DNA from: Climacteris rufus
Lineage: Eukaryota > Chordata > Aves > Passeriformes > Climacteridae
DNA: 64,000 bases
Assembly (NCBI GenBank): GCA_013398175.1
Contig: VZRZ01002089.1
Span: forward strand, 674,358-738,357
Direction of reading: 5' to 3'
Positions 49,721 through 63,260 of the stretch are shown piece by piece (the first letter of the stretch is position 1; each line of letters starts with the position of its first letter). A program made the translations under genes and the position numbers. The notes under the pieces were generated by a model. The model searched no databases. It saw only the letters and a program-made list of their open reading frames with translations, and was not told where the DNA came from.

Positions 49721-51980
49721 TTGGAGAAAATTAACACTTCCCACTTTAACTACAGTGGTTAAAAGAAATGTCCATCAAAGGATCTGTGTCCATGGGAAAG
49801 GAATGTAAAAAGATAATTTTTACAACAACATAGCTATGTTTACAGAATCTCGTCATTGAAACTGTCTAACAGAGCGAGCTAGCTATTTTTAACAGTGAAA
49901 AATGGGCAATATTTCTTTAATACACTTACAGCAAAAAAGTCTACCCTGGCCCAAACACAGGGCTTAAAGCAGTGACACCCTGATCAGGTTCTTCTTTCTC
50001 TCTGTTTTGTGTTACTCTCTAGTTAGCTTTTCACTGGTAGACTCGGTACTGAGCCACAGATTTGTGATTAATTCAGGTTTTGCTGATCTGGGCTTATACT
50101 TGTGGGTGGTCTCTTGTTTGGCAGCAGCAATGTTTATTTCATTGTCTGATTTAAACACTATCAAGACTTGCTTGAGAAGCACAAGCACTGCTTAGGTAGT
50201 TCTCGATACATGACAAGTGATATCCATAACACAAAAACTCAAGATCACGTTGCTAACATGAACAGTTTAGTTCCTGTCACCCCCAAAGTTAAAGTTGCTT
50301 ACAGGTAGTGATGACATCCTTCCTCTAGGAAAAGCATCAGTGGAATCCAAAGCTCATGAGGAAGCTTTCGTTGGACAGCTGGGTGCATTATGGGGAGTCA
50401 GGCTGGATGGGGCCCCTGAAACAGCTGTAGAGCCTTGAAGCCTCACCTGTGCTTGCAGAAGGTCCCACACAGGGGAAAGGCCCTGGTTGTCTTTGAGCTT
50501 TGCTGTCACAGTGCAGGAAGGTGAGATACTAAGATGCTGCTAAGAGCACTGGGCCTGTTGAGAAGCACTGACCAGTGCTGTTCCTGAGGGTCCAACTCCA
50601 GGAACACTATCAGATGGCCCAAAGGCACTCGTGCCAGCAAGTCTTATCACCCGAGCGCATCCTTCTCCCTATTTTCTTTAATAGGATCAACACAGCCCTT
50701 TATACCATGTTAGTATTCAAAATTATCTCCTTGTTTGCCCCTTATTGCCTACAGAAAAAACTCTTAGTTCCATATATAGCGTGTGTTTTCTTCTATTCTC
50801 AAGATTTTTGAATGTAACAACATGCATTTTAAATTGCCTCTCCTGGAAACTTCACTGACTTGGAAACTGTGTCCTGAACATAGGTGCTTAATTAGTTCCT
50901 TCCAAATAATGAAAATAAGATAATTTAAAAATTTGTTTGCTTCATGGCACAGAAAGACCTAGCTAGGTTTCCTTCTTCATATAGTCCAATGTTGCATATA
51001 AGGCACTTATCCAGGATGCGGAAGATTTGTTTCAACTTTCTCAAGGAGAAGGGTTTCAATTCCATCTCTTCTCAGTCCCATCTTCTTGGACAATGTCTCA
51101 CCCATGGACTGTTAAGGGATGAGAAAAAGAATTCAGTTCTCTGCCCTAGAAGTTCTGTCACTGACACAAAGTACTCGACTCCTTGTGCCTTCAAGCTGAC
51201 ATGACTGTGTATCCTACCTGGCTTTCACAGCTCCCTGTGTGTGGGAGAAGGCCTAACTTTGACTTCTGCACCTGGGTGGATAATATGTTTATAAAACATT
51301 CATCATGAAATTAATAGAGAGACCTATAGATACATAAAGAGATCTTTATTTTTAGTATGCTTCTTTGAAATATGTAATAACTGCAAATCTGAATCAATGG
51401 AAATCAGTCATAGGGATATATATATATATGATGTGTAAAAGAACCTCCATAAATTTTTCTTGATCTACATGATAATAAGTTCATAAACCATGTGTATTCT
51501 GGTGCACTCTTCAATCAGCAGTTTTGTGTGACCAAATAAAAAGGAATTAACCTGAAAAGAGATAATTTAATTTATTGATTTTTCTTCGTTGTTAATCTTG
51601 CTAGAGCAGATTAATGACTTTGGTAGCTGGTAGAAGGTTTAGAGCCCTAGAATTCTGTATTTTGGGTGAAAAAATATACTGAGAGATATTAAAAAAAATG
51701 AAATTTGAATAAGCAAATGAGATTTAATTTAAAAATATGCTCATTTTCATTTGCAAATAGTTCTATTGACTTTTACAAGACTACTAGGAAGTGAAATTAG
51801 TAATTATAGCTGTCAGTTTCTAAAGGATTAATCTCTTCCTGCAACAGAGGACTGTCCCTTCTCCTCCTGTATTGTACAGTTAATCAACATCTATTTCCAG
51901 TATGTTGTTTTTTTTCTGCACAGGATTATTTATGACTTACTTGTACACTTAGATGAGTATGTTTAATAATAAGTGTAGGT
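49721..51980. other. Intergenic, nothing recognised
   Basis: Non-coding. A TA run lies at 51417-51429. A moderately GC-rich stretch at 50330-50690 has no exon signals. Confidence 0.45.
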
Positions 51981-51981
51981 T

Positions 51982-52212
51982 TAGATGAAATAATAGGAAG
52001 AAATTCTTTACTGTGAGGATCCTGAGGCCCTGGAACAGGTTTCCCTGAGAAGCTGCTGATACCCCATCCCTGGAAGTGTTCAAGGCCAGGTTGGACAGGG
52101 CTTTGAGCAACCTGGTCTAGTGGAAGGTGTCCCTGTCCATGGCAGGGGGACTGGGACTGGTCAGTCTTTAAGGTCCCTTCCCACCCAAAGCCTTCTGTTG
52201 TATTCTGTTCAC
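51982..52212 (+). mobile_element. CR1 LINE 3' end
   Basis: Plus-strand CR1 3' UTR motifs in order: 'gaagaaattctttactgtga', 'gaggccctggaacaggtttc', 'catccctggaagtgttcaag', 'gccaggttggacagggcttt', 'gcaacctggtctagtggaag', 'gtgtccctgtccatggcagg', 'aaggtcccttcccacccaaa', then a decayed tail. It is well preserved to the 3' end and 5'-truncated. Confidence 0.88.
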
Positions 52213-52649
52213 AGTGCTGATGCTCTGGGCTTACACACTGACAGTCTGTCGTAGCTTCTTAAGATAGTACCATGACAGATGTCTGAGCTGTGTAAGACTG
52301 TCCCTTTGTAAGTGCTATTTCTGTCCCTTGTTGCTTGCAGCTATTCCACAACTATTTCTCTTGTGCTTTTGAACTTCTATTGTTAAAGAAAGGAGAAACA
52401 AATGAACCAGACAACTATAAACCTTCATGTCTGGATTCAACAGTGTGTCATGCTTTAGGAGTAATTCTGATGTAAACAGTAACTGAAAAGTTGGAGGTGA
52501 AAAGGGGTAAAATCCAAAATGAGATAGATTATGCCACACTGGCAGCATCAGAGGCTGTGGTGGAGCCCGTGTAAGGAAAGGCTGAGGCTGCTGGGCACAG
52601 CTGAGCTCTCAGCTGAGGTGCTGGTGCCTTGGGGAAAACATAGTGGGGC
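52213..52649. other. Intergenic spacer
   Basis: No supported gene. The right part (from about 52540) grows GC-rich as it approaches the LTR fragment and may belong to it. Confidence 0.4.
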
Positions 52650-52768
52650 TAGGGGAAGGGTGTTGTTTTAATGTCCTATTTTCTCCCCTATCCTGCTGAC
52701 TGGAGGGGAAGCAGGAGGGTGAGCACCTGGGTGGGTGTTTGGTTGTTAGCTAAAACTAAGCCAGCACA
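52650..52768 (+). mobile_element. 3' end of an ERVL-type LTR
   Basis: The sequence 'tattttctcccctatcctgc', a G-rich block, then 'gcacctgggtgggtgtttgg' and a terminal 'gctaaaactaagccagcaca' matches in order the 3' end of the same LTR style seen on the minus strand at 31655-32200. It is probably a truncated plus-strand copy; the upstream limit is unclear. Confidence 0.5.
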
Positions 52769-52944
52769 TAGATTAATCTCATAACTTCCTTTAATAATAC
52801 TTTCTTACCTTTAGTAGCTAAAGTCAGAACCTGATGTCTTGGAAAAGCTCTATTAATTTCACCTCCATCAGTTTGTTGTGGCCATAGCTGGAAACCCAGT
52901 TCGAATTCTGAGCAGCAAGGGAAGCTGTTACTGAGACTTTTTGT

Positions 52945-54245
52945 CATAGAATCATAGCATGACTTAGGTTGGAAGGACCTCTGGAGGTCATCTGGTCCAA
53001 CAAGCTCAAGCAGCATTCCCTAGAGCTGCTTGCCCAGAACTGTATCCAGATGGCTTTTGAAAATATGTGGAGATGCCACAACCTCACTGGGCAACCTACC
53101 CCAATGCTTGGTCACTCTCAGAGGAGAATTGTTTCCTTGTGTTCAGACAGTACCTCCTGTGTTTCAGTTTGTGCATATTGCCTCTGGTCCTCTCTCTGGG
53201 CACCACAGAAAAAGGTCTGGCTCACCTTCTGTACACTCTCCCTTCAGGCATTCCTAGACATTGATGAGATTCCCCACCACGGCTCCTTTTCTCCAGGCTT
53301 AACAAGCTCTGTGCTTTTCCTCACAGAAAAGATGCTCCAGTCCTTTCATCATCTTTACAACCCTTTGCTAGACTTTCCATTCTGTGTGTGTCTCTCACAT
53401 ACAGGGCAGCCCACAACTGGACAGAATATCTCAGGTGTTGCCTTGCCAGTGCTGAGAGGAGTGGAAGGATCACCTCCAAGGACCTGCTGCTGGCACTCCT
53501 CCTAACACCTCTCAGATACCCCCAGCCCTTTTTGCCACAAGGGTGCATTGCTGGNCTGGGCAACCTACCCCAATGCTTGGTCACTCTCAGAGGAGAATTG
53601 TTTCCTTGTGTTCAGACAGTACCTCCTGTGTTTCAGTTTGTGCATATTGCCTCTGGTCCTCTCTCTGGGCACCACAGAAAAGGGTCTGGCTCACCTTCTG
53701 TACACCCTCCCTTCAGGCATTCCTAGACATTGATGAGATTCCCCACCACGGCTCCTTTTCTCCAGGCTTAACAAGCTCTGTGCTTTTCCTCACAGAAGAG
53801 ATGCTCCAGTCCTTTCATCATCTTTACAACCCTTTGCTAGACTTTCCATTCTGTGTGTGTCTCTCACATACAGGGCAGCCCACAACTGGACAGAATATCT
53901 CAGGTGTTGCCTTGCCAGTGCTGAGAGGAGTGGAAGGATCACCTCCAAGGACCTGCTGCTGGCACTCCTCCTAACACCTCTCAGATACCCCCAGCCCTTT
54001 TTGCCACAAGGGTGCATTGCTGGCCTGTGTTCAGCATGGTGTCCACTATGCTCTCCAGATCCTTTTCTGCAAGGTTGTTTGCCTGTTGGTGGTTCCCCAG
54101 CATACGCTGGTACCTGGGTTTTTTTCATCACAGCTGTAGGATTTTGTACCTTCCTGTGTTCTTCATGTGGTGAGCTCTGTGAGCCCACTTCTCCAGCCTG
54201 TTCAGGTCCCTCTGGATGGCAGCACAAACCTTTGGTGCTTTTTTT
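52945..54245 (-). mobile_element. CR1 LINE, minus strand, with artefactual internal duplication
   Basis: The right end of the element on the minus strand (the 3' tail) is at the left: 'agaatcatagcatgacttag' and 'gttggaaggacctctggagg' near 52950. Further right, minus-strand frames keep CR1 reverse-transcriptase C-terminal signatures such as SRSLEVILPLLSAL and YSVQLWAALYVRD. These frames appear twice only because 53087-53554 is repeated at 53556-54023 around the N at 53555. Frameshifts and stops show it is inactive. The true element length is probably about 830 bp. Confidence 0.85.
53087..54023. repeat. 468-bp tandem duplication split by a single N
   Basis: Copy 1 is 53087-53554 and copy 2 is 53556-54023, both exactly 468 bp, with the N at 53555 as the only base between. 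By reading I found three differences: A53213/G53682, T53237/C53706 and A53329/G53798. Equal length, about 99% identity and an N at the join indicate retained haplotype overlap in the assembly. Confidence 0.88.
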
Positions 54246-57200
54246 ATGGAAAGAAAGAGGATCAAATTTGAAGCATTCAAAGTAGGCAGTTTTCACTGGA
54301 GAGAGAACTCTCCACTAGCCACAGATGACCTGGACCCCATTTGAAGTTCAGTGGTAAGGTATAGAAAGTTTTAGGCAAGTTTTAGGCAAGAATTTGTTTT
54401 GCCTTTGGAGTAATAAAGTAGTTTTTGTTCATGCTGGCTATAAAAAGAATAAAATATTCATCTGGCAAAGGTTCTATATCACAATTTGCCCAACCAAATC
54501 AGGGAGCTTTAATGAGGAACTCAACTCTTAACTCTACAGAAATGCAGCCAGGAAAAATGTGGACCTGAGAACCACACCTGATGTGAGTTGCATACTAAGT
54601 GCACAGAAACAGAAGTCACCTTGTCTTCTAGAATAAGCTGGCAACTTTAGTTAAAGATAAATAAAAAAATTATATTTGTGTTTGATTTTGTGAGAATTGT
54701 TTGCATATGGGAAATTGCAAAAGGAATATTGACATGGCAACAAATGTGTGTTGACACCAGCTTGGTGAAGACTATTTCCATAATTAATCATATAATTCTT
54801 AAATTAACACATTTGGTAGACAAATTAAAATGAAAATCTATTCAAAATAAGGTAGTTTTAAGGGGCTTTTCTATCATTAGTGCTCCTGGACATCGTGAAT
54901 TCTTTCTGCTAGAACATGTCAAGGTAAACTGGGGAGCCAGATCTAGACACTGAACAGTAAATGAGGTACTTGATTCCTGCAGTGTTTGCAATAACTTTAT
55001 TCTGCTTGATCAGTGACAAATCCATCTGGTGTATCCGATGTTGCAGGTCCCCTGACTAATCCTGTTCTAGTTGGAGCACAGCAGAGAAAGAGCTGAAGGA
55101 ACATCCTAAGTCTTGTAAGTAATTCTGCATAGCTAAGGCAGCTGCAGGGTGGTGACAGATTGGATGTGGAGGCGGCTCTGAGGGGCTGAACAGCGTACAG
55201 GTGACTTGATCCAATCAAGATCCTTCTTTAGCAAATTGAATGCTGCCTTAGAGGGGTGGAATGCTTGCAGGATGGACAAGGACTGTGTAGTAGATAACTC
55301 CACTCACACAGGTAAATTAGAGTCCTAAATAGTCGTGGTTCATCCTCATTTTGTTTTCAGAGGAACTCTGTAGGTAGGTTAGCTGAGCCCTTTGTTCATG
55401 CCAACAGGATACTTGCAAAGAGTAGTTATTTCAGTTTCAGCCTATGTAGACTGGAGTTTCACGTAGTGAGTTAGAAATATGTACAGGAAACATCATGGTA
55501 ATCTACAATGGTGAAAGTATCATAGATATATGCATTATGAGTGATATTTCTGGACTCACGAGCCAAATTCAGAGAAGATCTGCTGAAGTTTAAGTAGGGG
55601 AATTTATATCTTTGTAATATTCTCTAGTACATGATCTGTATCTCTTAGGCTAGGTATATTACAACCTTGGTTTATACAATTTTTTAAATTGGATCACTGC
55701 TTGCACTAGGGTTTTAGAATTTACTTGCTCAGAGTCTAGCAGAATGGTGTGAGACAATCAAAGTAGAATGGCATTAATTTAAAAGAATGGTCCTTGAGTT
55801 CCTTGTATTCTCCTTTAGCATGGGAACATATAAAACAGGAGAGATAACTTTGTTATTACATGTAGTGGGCCAGATTAAAAAGGTCAGGTTTAAAGGTTGT
55901 GGTGTAAATCAATCAGATTCTGTTGGAGTAGAAAAGAAATAAAAGTAATAGCAGTTCAGTCTCCCTTGCACCCATTTTCATTCACCCCTCTTTTAACCTG
56001 GGTTTTAATGAACCAAGCACTTTGGTTTTAAAGCACTAATGTAAACTCTTCCAGCTTTGATTCACAGAGCCAGCAAGGTATTAATTTTTAAATGGGATGT
56101 TCTGTGTAGGGGAGCTTTCTGCCAAAATGTATCTAAAAGTCTTACTTAAGATGGAAATCTAAACAAGGTGCCAAAGGAAAACATGAAATAGGATTGTCAG
56201 CTAAATTTTACTAGAAGAGATTTTATAATGAAGACTGTAATATTACATTACTGTGCAGTTCTACTTTAAGAATTACTAATAAAACACTAAACCACTTATT
56301 AGACTCAGTTATGCATTTCTGAAACAATTTTGTGGAGCTTTTAATTTAACTGTAGTTTTAAAATGAATAAGAATGAACAGATGCATTAACTCCCTTGTCC
56401 ACATCCCAAGCCTTTCTTCCACCATTAGGTTTGCTAAACTGAAGTCTCCTGTGCTTATTCTACAAGCCTCCTCTCAGAGGATAGAGTCAGAGTTGGATAT
56501 GGTCACCTCTCAGTCTGCACAAGGGCTTGAGGCAGCAACAGCAGTGCCAGCATGACACACATGGGCTGTCCCCATGTTTTGTCTCGTGCACTCTTGATTT
56601 GTCACAGGCTGTTTGCTCTGAGTCATTGTAGAGCTTAGGAAATGGATAGCTGTTTAAAACTCGTTTGAAATTTAATGGCCACCATGGCAGGCATTAACCT
56701 AAAACAACCAGTATATTCTTGAGTATACAGAGGATCATATTGAGGAAGGGATTAATCGTTTTGACAGAAGATGAATACATTTTTCTCCATGCCCAGACAA
56801 TTGGATCTTGCACTTTAAAGCACAAGTTTGCCCTGGTTTTAATTATGATAAAGATTTTTCTTGTTGGTTCTTTTATAAAGATCACTATGTCTTATTCAGT
56901 TTGAAAATTCCTTAACAGTTTAAAATCTGTAGCCATCTGTCAGTGGCCTGGTAAGACTATTTTCTGTTCTCAGGCATTAATACATTACTCCGAAGCGTCT
57001 TTTTCCTAAGCCATATAAGTCATTATAATTTACCCTCCATCCATTATGCTTTAATTACCTTGTCATCTGTGCAGATTATGGTTCAGTATTAAAAATAAAA
57101 GGGAGATTCACAATGTTTGTCAGAAGCAAGTGCCCTTTTCGCATCTTCACCTGCTGTTTCTGTTTGCTCCAAATTAGGCTGAGGTTCATAATTGGAAAAA

Positions 57201-60200
57201 TAAAAGAGGTTCTGTGAAATGAAAATCATTTTGGTGCACAGGAACACATGGCACAAAGAATGCTTTGTTATGAGACAGTTTTGGATTTTGCCTTTTTATG
57301 TACCTGTAATTATTTATGCTAATTATAATTGAAGTATCTCTCCCTTACATGCACATGAGGCTGGCAATTAGATGTGACCTCCATACCCAGAAACTTGTAA
57401 CAAACAAGCTGGAATGAGAATGCTGTGTCCAGGTCTGCATTTGTCCTGGAACAAAGGCAGTGTTCTCACTCCACAATACAGAAGCTGAGTTTTAATTTAA
57501 TGAGCAAAGGACTTGGCTCTTCTAGTTATGTGCTATACAGTTATATCACCAGAAGACATGTTTAAAACCCCTTTTGGGTGAATTTAAGCCAGATCCTTAG
57601 CTGGATAAATTGCCTCATCTCTGAATCCAACTGCACTATGTTCATGCACCAGCTGAAGGCCCTGATGGATTATAAGCAATTGAAAGTATCTGATTACCTA
57701 AAATGCAGGGTAACAATCCCTCTGTGGGATGAAATGAAGACTCCTGTTTGTCAGAACCATTTCTCACTTCTGGATTTCAGATTTCCTTCTTTCCTCATTC
57801 CCCAGTTCCCACTTTTTGCTCAGGAAGGCATCTCACCCCGAAGATTTAGGCTGTGTCACTATGTATGTGCTTAATTAAAGATTGAAGTTTGTATATATGA
57901 TGGTAATGAGACACAAATATTCTTGAAATGAGGTATTCTCACCCCACTGTTCAAAGTTATGCGTATATAGGAACCTTCTGAAGTGCAGTAAAGGCAAATC
58001 CAAATTGGTACTGCAAGAGCCAGCTGGGATCTAGAAACCCTGTATCTCTTTTTTGCAGAATGCACATCCAAGCTGAAATGGCCTGTTGATTTGGATAAAG
58101 TGTCAGATGGCATATTCTGTCTTCAGATCTTGGTTGGATGTCCATATTATATTTGAATTGTGCCATATAGGATGACAGATTTTTTCTTTCTTGATGCAGG
58201 GATCTTTGCATCACTCTTTGCTGATGAAAGCAAATGAAATGTTCTATGTCTATGCATTGAGTAGTGTTAGCCTGACCTGGATTAGAAGGGAATAAATTCT
58301 GATCTCTTCTCAAATGTAGAAAGATTTCCTGAAAGATGCTTCTAGTTTTATCCTATCATATACATCTAACTTTGATTCAAATTATTTTTGAGGTATGAGT
58401 AGCTGATGGTATAGGCAACATGGAATCTTAAAAACATAGGTTTATATTTTTCTTTGGATTATGTGTCTCTGTATTGGATATTGGATCTTGCACGTAAGCT
58501 TTATGTGAGGGACCTGTTACTAATTGCCAGCTTCAAAGAAAGTAGTCTTTAAGGAATACTGTAATAAACAGAGCCCAAAAATACTGTAAGAGATTGGGTA
58601 ATGTACGGAAGAACAAACATCAACTTAATGGTCTTTTTAGTTTGCCATCCTTTGATGTTACATGTTATATTTGTTTGCAGTGTATCATAGTTCGCATCTG
58701 TTGGCAGTATCATAAACATATAATTATTTTAAATCACAATTTATAATATTTCATGGTAGTCCTAAAAGACCATTTCCTGAGGACAAATGAGTAAAATGAG
58801 AAGGACTAGTTGCTTGGCAAGATCAAATAAATAAATTGTAAAGAATGGAAACACAACTTTAGAGAACCTGACTTATATATACCTCTATCTCTTCCTGCAA
58901 AGACAAATAACCACTAAAAATATCCAAGCCAAAACAAAAATTTCCCTTTTAAATACTTCACCAGTATCAAGGATTTGTCTTAACAATGACTTTGTGAGAC
59001 TGAGCTTCCTAAACACTTTTGAAAACAGTATGCTGGAGATAACAAATGGGTGACTCAATGCTTTGGCACACTCCAGAAAATGTGAACAGTTGGGACCCCA
59101 GCTATCAGCAACAGATGGGGAGTGCTCAAGCTTTGAATGTTCAGTAGGACACCACAGTAATTCTGTAAGCATGCCAAGGAAAACATCAAATTGTAAGAAA
59201 TAATTATTAGATTTGTGGTCTTTAGGCACTTCAATCCTTAAACTTTATATTCAATGCTTTCCTTCACATCCACCTGATTATTGGGCCTTCACCTTTTCAT
59301 ATGAAAAGCAGTGGCAAAACTCACACCAGAATGAGAAGTACCTCTCAATTTCCTACATCACCTTTAAAAATGTCAGTTTACATTGTGTTGTTTGGAGACT
59401 GGCTTATGTGAAAATTGCAAATTGTATGGACAGTTTGTTATTGACCATATTAATATCATTTTACGTGGCTGGCGATACTTTTTTAACAGCACAGTTTATG
59501 AATGTGATCAGCAGTTTCATTTATATTTTTCCCATTTCTATCAAGCTGTGTGCTGAACATCCCATCTCTCTATTGGGCCACAAGAATGGGTAACAATGTG
59601 GAAAAGACTGCAGTGAAACTGATGTTCTACTGACACTCAGCTTTCTGTCACCATGCCATCCTAAGAGACTAAATAATTAGCACATTGTCCAGGGATGATC
59701 GAGGCACATTTGACAGCCAGCCAGGTAGGGGCCATACTGTGCTCACACTAACAACTTGGAGAAAGCATTGATCAGGGAGGACAGGCTGAGATGATACTTC
59801 TGACACCTTTTGATCAAGACTTGTCATTTGAAGTTGCATGTGGTTGCAACACTGAATCTTTATTTTCTGTTAGATAATAATTTTGCAGCATCCTGGGCAG
59901 GATTTTATGGGCACTATTCTGTTTTCTGTGTGTAGACCTCTCCCACGAGCCGTGAATCACCCATTTCAAGGCTTCATTAATTAGCCCTGGAGGTGTAACT
60001 ACAAGCCTAACTTGTTCAAAACACAAACAGCTATGACAGGTGCAGCTCACACAAGAAGTAGAACCTTGCAGTGCTGCTTATTAAAAGGCTACCAAAACTG
60101 TTTGTTGGTCTCCAGATGATTGCAAAATTTACACTAACAGAACACACACTGTGTGTGAGTAATCAACTGGAGATAAAAAAGGCGGGATTCAGCCCAGATT

Positions 60201-62384
60201 ATTGGAAACTAAATTGGAACAGCTAACAAAATTTAAAATGCCATTTATCTAACCAAATTCAGGCATCTAAGTGATTTGAATTAATCCTGAGTCACACTGA
60301 CTGTACTGGATAGATCTTCCTTGGCCATAGTAGGAGCCTGGACACCTTGTATACTTGTAGACACTGTTGTGTACACATGTAAAGGTAGATGTTTTAGTCT
60401 GAAGTCTAATCACACTTTGTTTTTCTGGGTCATATTCTGACATTGCTAGAGTACAAAGAGTAGAGTAGAGCAGAGATTAACCTTTAGCAAAAAAAAAAAA
60501 AAAAAAGAAGGAAAGGCTTTTGAGCTAGAACTATTTTTTCTAAGCTTATTTTTCAGTTTCAGGTTTAGAATATCCTCTGTTCTGTGAAATTCTATATGTT
60601 TTGTAAATGCATCTCCTTTAGTGGGCACCATAAGGAACACACTAAAAGTAGTATTTCTGACTACTTGTTAAACTGCGTGTTTGCATTCTTTAACTTAAAT
60701 TGGAAAATTCTGAATTTAAGCTTAACTATTAGAGCAAACAAGCATTCATTTCAACTTGAGAAATAAACAGCAGCAACAAGGCTGCATGTGAAAAGCATAT
60801 ATGTATGCATAGCTAAATCTATATCTATATTTAATTAGGAATAGTAATATACACAGCTTCCTAATAACTAATTGTTATTTTTCCCTGTGGTATTTTGGAA
60901 AAATATATTAAACTCAATTGCTGCAATATCAAGAACAATATCTTCTCTATGAGGCCCATCAGTTTGTCAGTCAAGTGTTCCAGATGGCAGAAATCTGTAT
61001 GAACTCCACTCCAAAATCTGCCACAGCACTCTGCGGTGAGTACTCTGTGGGCATCCAGCATGTCTGTCCCAAAAGCCTGGGAGACCGGCTAGTGCTCACT
61101 GATTTCTGTGATATTGTGATTTCTGGATATTGTGTTCCCCTGGTGATGGGCAGAGGGAGCAGTACAAGCTGTGTCTGCCTTCCTGGCAGCTTAGTCCCTC
61201 CCTGCAGAGACATGCGCAGAGAGATGGAATAGTCTTTCCCTTGAAGAGCATGTGATAAATAGTCATGACAGCAGTCAAAGGAAGGAAGATATTTTTAACT
61301 TTTGCTCAGGCACACAGCTTAAGCAATCTTGTGCGAGATAACAGAGAAAATCTGTGGTGGAACAGGAAAATGACTTTTGATACCCTGAGTCACAGCTCAA
61401 GGCCTTGCCAAGAACATGCTCTCCCTTCAGGGAAAGTTCCCTCTTTTTCCATAAGAATACTTGTCCTGTAAAAGTAGGATGATGTCAGTTCCCTGTTGCT
61501 TTTTAATATTCCTGCTATTATGCTGCTGCTGGTCAGACAAAGAATATCAAATAAATAAAACCACCTCCACATGTCAGTAATGTACTCTTTTATTAATCAT
61601 ACTGAAGGTAATTACTTTAAATAGGTAAATCTGAGGTGGTGCATTTTTCTAGCTTTTTAAGTGTGTGAAAGAAAAAATTATTAATTCCAGCATGGAAAAT
61701 AAGTTAAGTAAAGGATAAAAATTATCTGAAATCTATGTATTCCACAAGGAATGAGAAAAATAAGCAAGAATCATGCCAGTCTGTTAATGAGGCTGTGAGA
61801 GGTAAAAAATATCAATTAAGAGTCCAAAAGAGCTGATATAAGCAATGATCTAATGAGCTCCTATTTCATAGTGTTAGATTATTCTTTTAAAAGGACATAG
61901 TCAAATAAATAATCTTAGACATGATCTTGTTTTAAGGTCATTCTGATTTTGTGGAAATGTTCCTAGTTATGCAAGCAGTTATTTTGCTCTTAAAATATTT
62001 CACTTTAGGAGAAATTTGATAAGATAGTGACTGCTTATAGGCTGTTATGCCCTTATTTCTCCCCTAAGATTGTGCAGGAGCCAAGAAGTCTTTCCATATC
62101 CTTTTTTTTCCCCCCAGTTGATCTTAGTAATTTCATTTTGATGAAACCAAATCAATTGCTTGTAGTCAACTGGGAATTAAATGCAATTCAAATTTTAGTA
62201 ATTTAAGTGGGCCACAGATCTCTTTCTGAGGTTTGACTAATAAAGAGAGGGGTGTTTCATCCAGATCTCTTAGGTCCCCAAAATTTCTAATTTTAGAAAT
62301 ATAATTAAAAGACTGGTAATTATACTTTGATTTTGTCTTGTTTAGGGATTGCTACTGTGACAGCTACCTAATGCCTTGAGCTGA
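54246..62384. other. Long intergenic stretch, no gene recognised
   Basis: AT-rich, largely repeat-free. It has an 11-bp direct doublet (GTTTTAGGCAA) near 54368 and an A-tract at 60489-60506. Open frames such as 57578-57874 and 59213-59593 (plus) or 58885-59229 (minus) have no splice context or known domain. Segment 57050-57360, with several homeodomain-type AT motifs, could be a conserved non-coding element, but this is only an impression. Confidence 0.4.
60489..60506. repeat. Poly(A) tract, 18 bases
   Basis: A perfect A run. No retrotransposon body was identified at its left, so it is treated as a simple repeat. Confidence 0.9.
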
Positions 62385-62500
62385 AGTTCCATTTCTTTTC
62401 CTTAATCCTTTCCCTCACTTTGTCCTTTTCCCTCTCCCTCTCTTCCTCTCCCCTTCCCTCTCTTTTCATTAATCTTTTCTTCCTCCCTGTTTTTTGTTTA
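62385..62500 (+). repeat. Polypyrimidine tract
   Basis: About 115 bases, nearly all C and T, with runs such as 'ccctctccctctcttcctct'. Strand asymmetry of this length can form triplex DNA. It is low complexity and not coding, although a plus-strand frame starts inside it. Confidence 0.85.
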
Positions 62501-62989
62501 ATCAATGCTACCAAAAACCAGAATCCCAGAGGTGTCCTAGAGAAAATATTGTTTCCATTTCAGTTCTGGTATTTACTGCATAAACAGGTACGATTACTCC
62601 TGACATCAGCTGCTAGTAGTTCCATATGCAGCTCCGTCTGCTCCCATCGTCCTCCTTTACTAAAATCAGCCAGGTGCTGCCTGCACACTGCCCAGTCCAC
62701 AGTGAGTACAAATGAACAGCAAAACGGCTCAGCTTCTCTTGGGGAAGGTCAACTTCATGCTGAAAACAAAGGAAACAAGGAAGAACTCCTTTGCAGCAGC
62801 GCACTTGGCAGAAGCTGCTGCTTTTGAGCTTCAGGTTTGGTGGGAAGAAAGCCAAGGCAAAGCCCTCGGCCTTCTTCCTCCAATATCTGAACCCTCTACC
62901 TGAGCTGTGGTAAAATCCCATATTTCCCTTGTATTACCTACATCCATATCTTAGATCCCATATATGGCTGTGTCCTGGAAAGCTCTCCT

Positions 62990-63260
62990 CCACTGGTCAC
63001 TTTGAACTGCGCGGTTTCCCATCGGGCGTTTCCTGGTCCCACTTCCTTTAAAAAAGCCCTGCAGGGCTTCCTCCTGGCTCTTTCTTCTGGGTTACCCCAG
63101 CCACCCGGATATTTCTGGAACCTCAGAACGCAACACTGGACTCACAATAAACAGCTGTTATCCCAGGGAAGAGCCTTCTGTCTAAGCCTTTCATTCTTGT
63201 CGGCGCTAGTACACAACGCCTGGGGAAGCTCTCATCCTAGAGGAGCCAGCAGAAACAGGT
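62990..63260 (+). mobile_element. Probable LTR, plus strand
   Basis: A GC- and CpG-richer block contains a TATA-like TTTAAAAAA at 63047-63055, then about 90 bp later AATAAA at 63146-63151, then a T/GT-rich U5-like stretch ('tctaagcctttcattcttgt' followed by CGGCGC). The order and spacing fit an LTR. Upstream U3 may reach about 62600-62910. No target duplication was found. Confidence 0.5.

Noticed and set aside
52969..53974. Plus-strand frames of 178, 112 and 143 codons
   Set aside because: They are the antisense reading of a CR1 element and occur twice because of the assembly duplication.
53790..54296. 168-codon minus-strand frame as an independent gene
   Set aside because: It contains CR1 reverse-transcriptase C-terminal signatures interrupted by frameshifts, so it is a dead LINE remnant.
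59213..59593. 126-codon plus-strand frame with hydrophobic C-terminal half
   Set aside because: The hydrophobicity follows from AT-rich codons, there is no splice or promoter context, and an opposing 114-codon frame (58885-59229) adjoins it.
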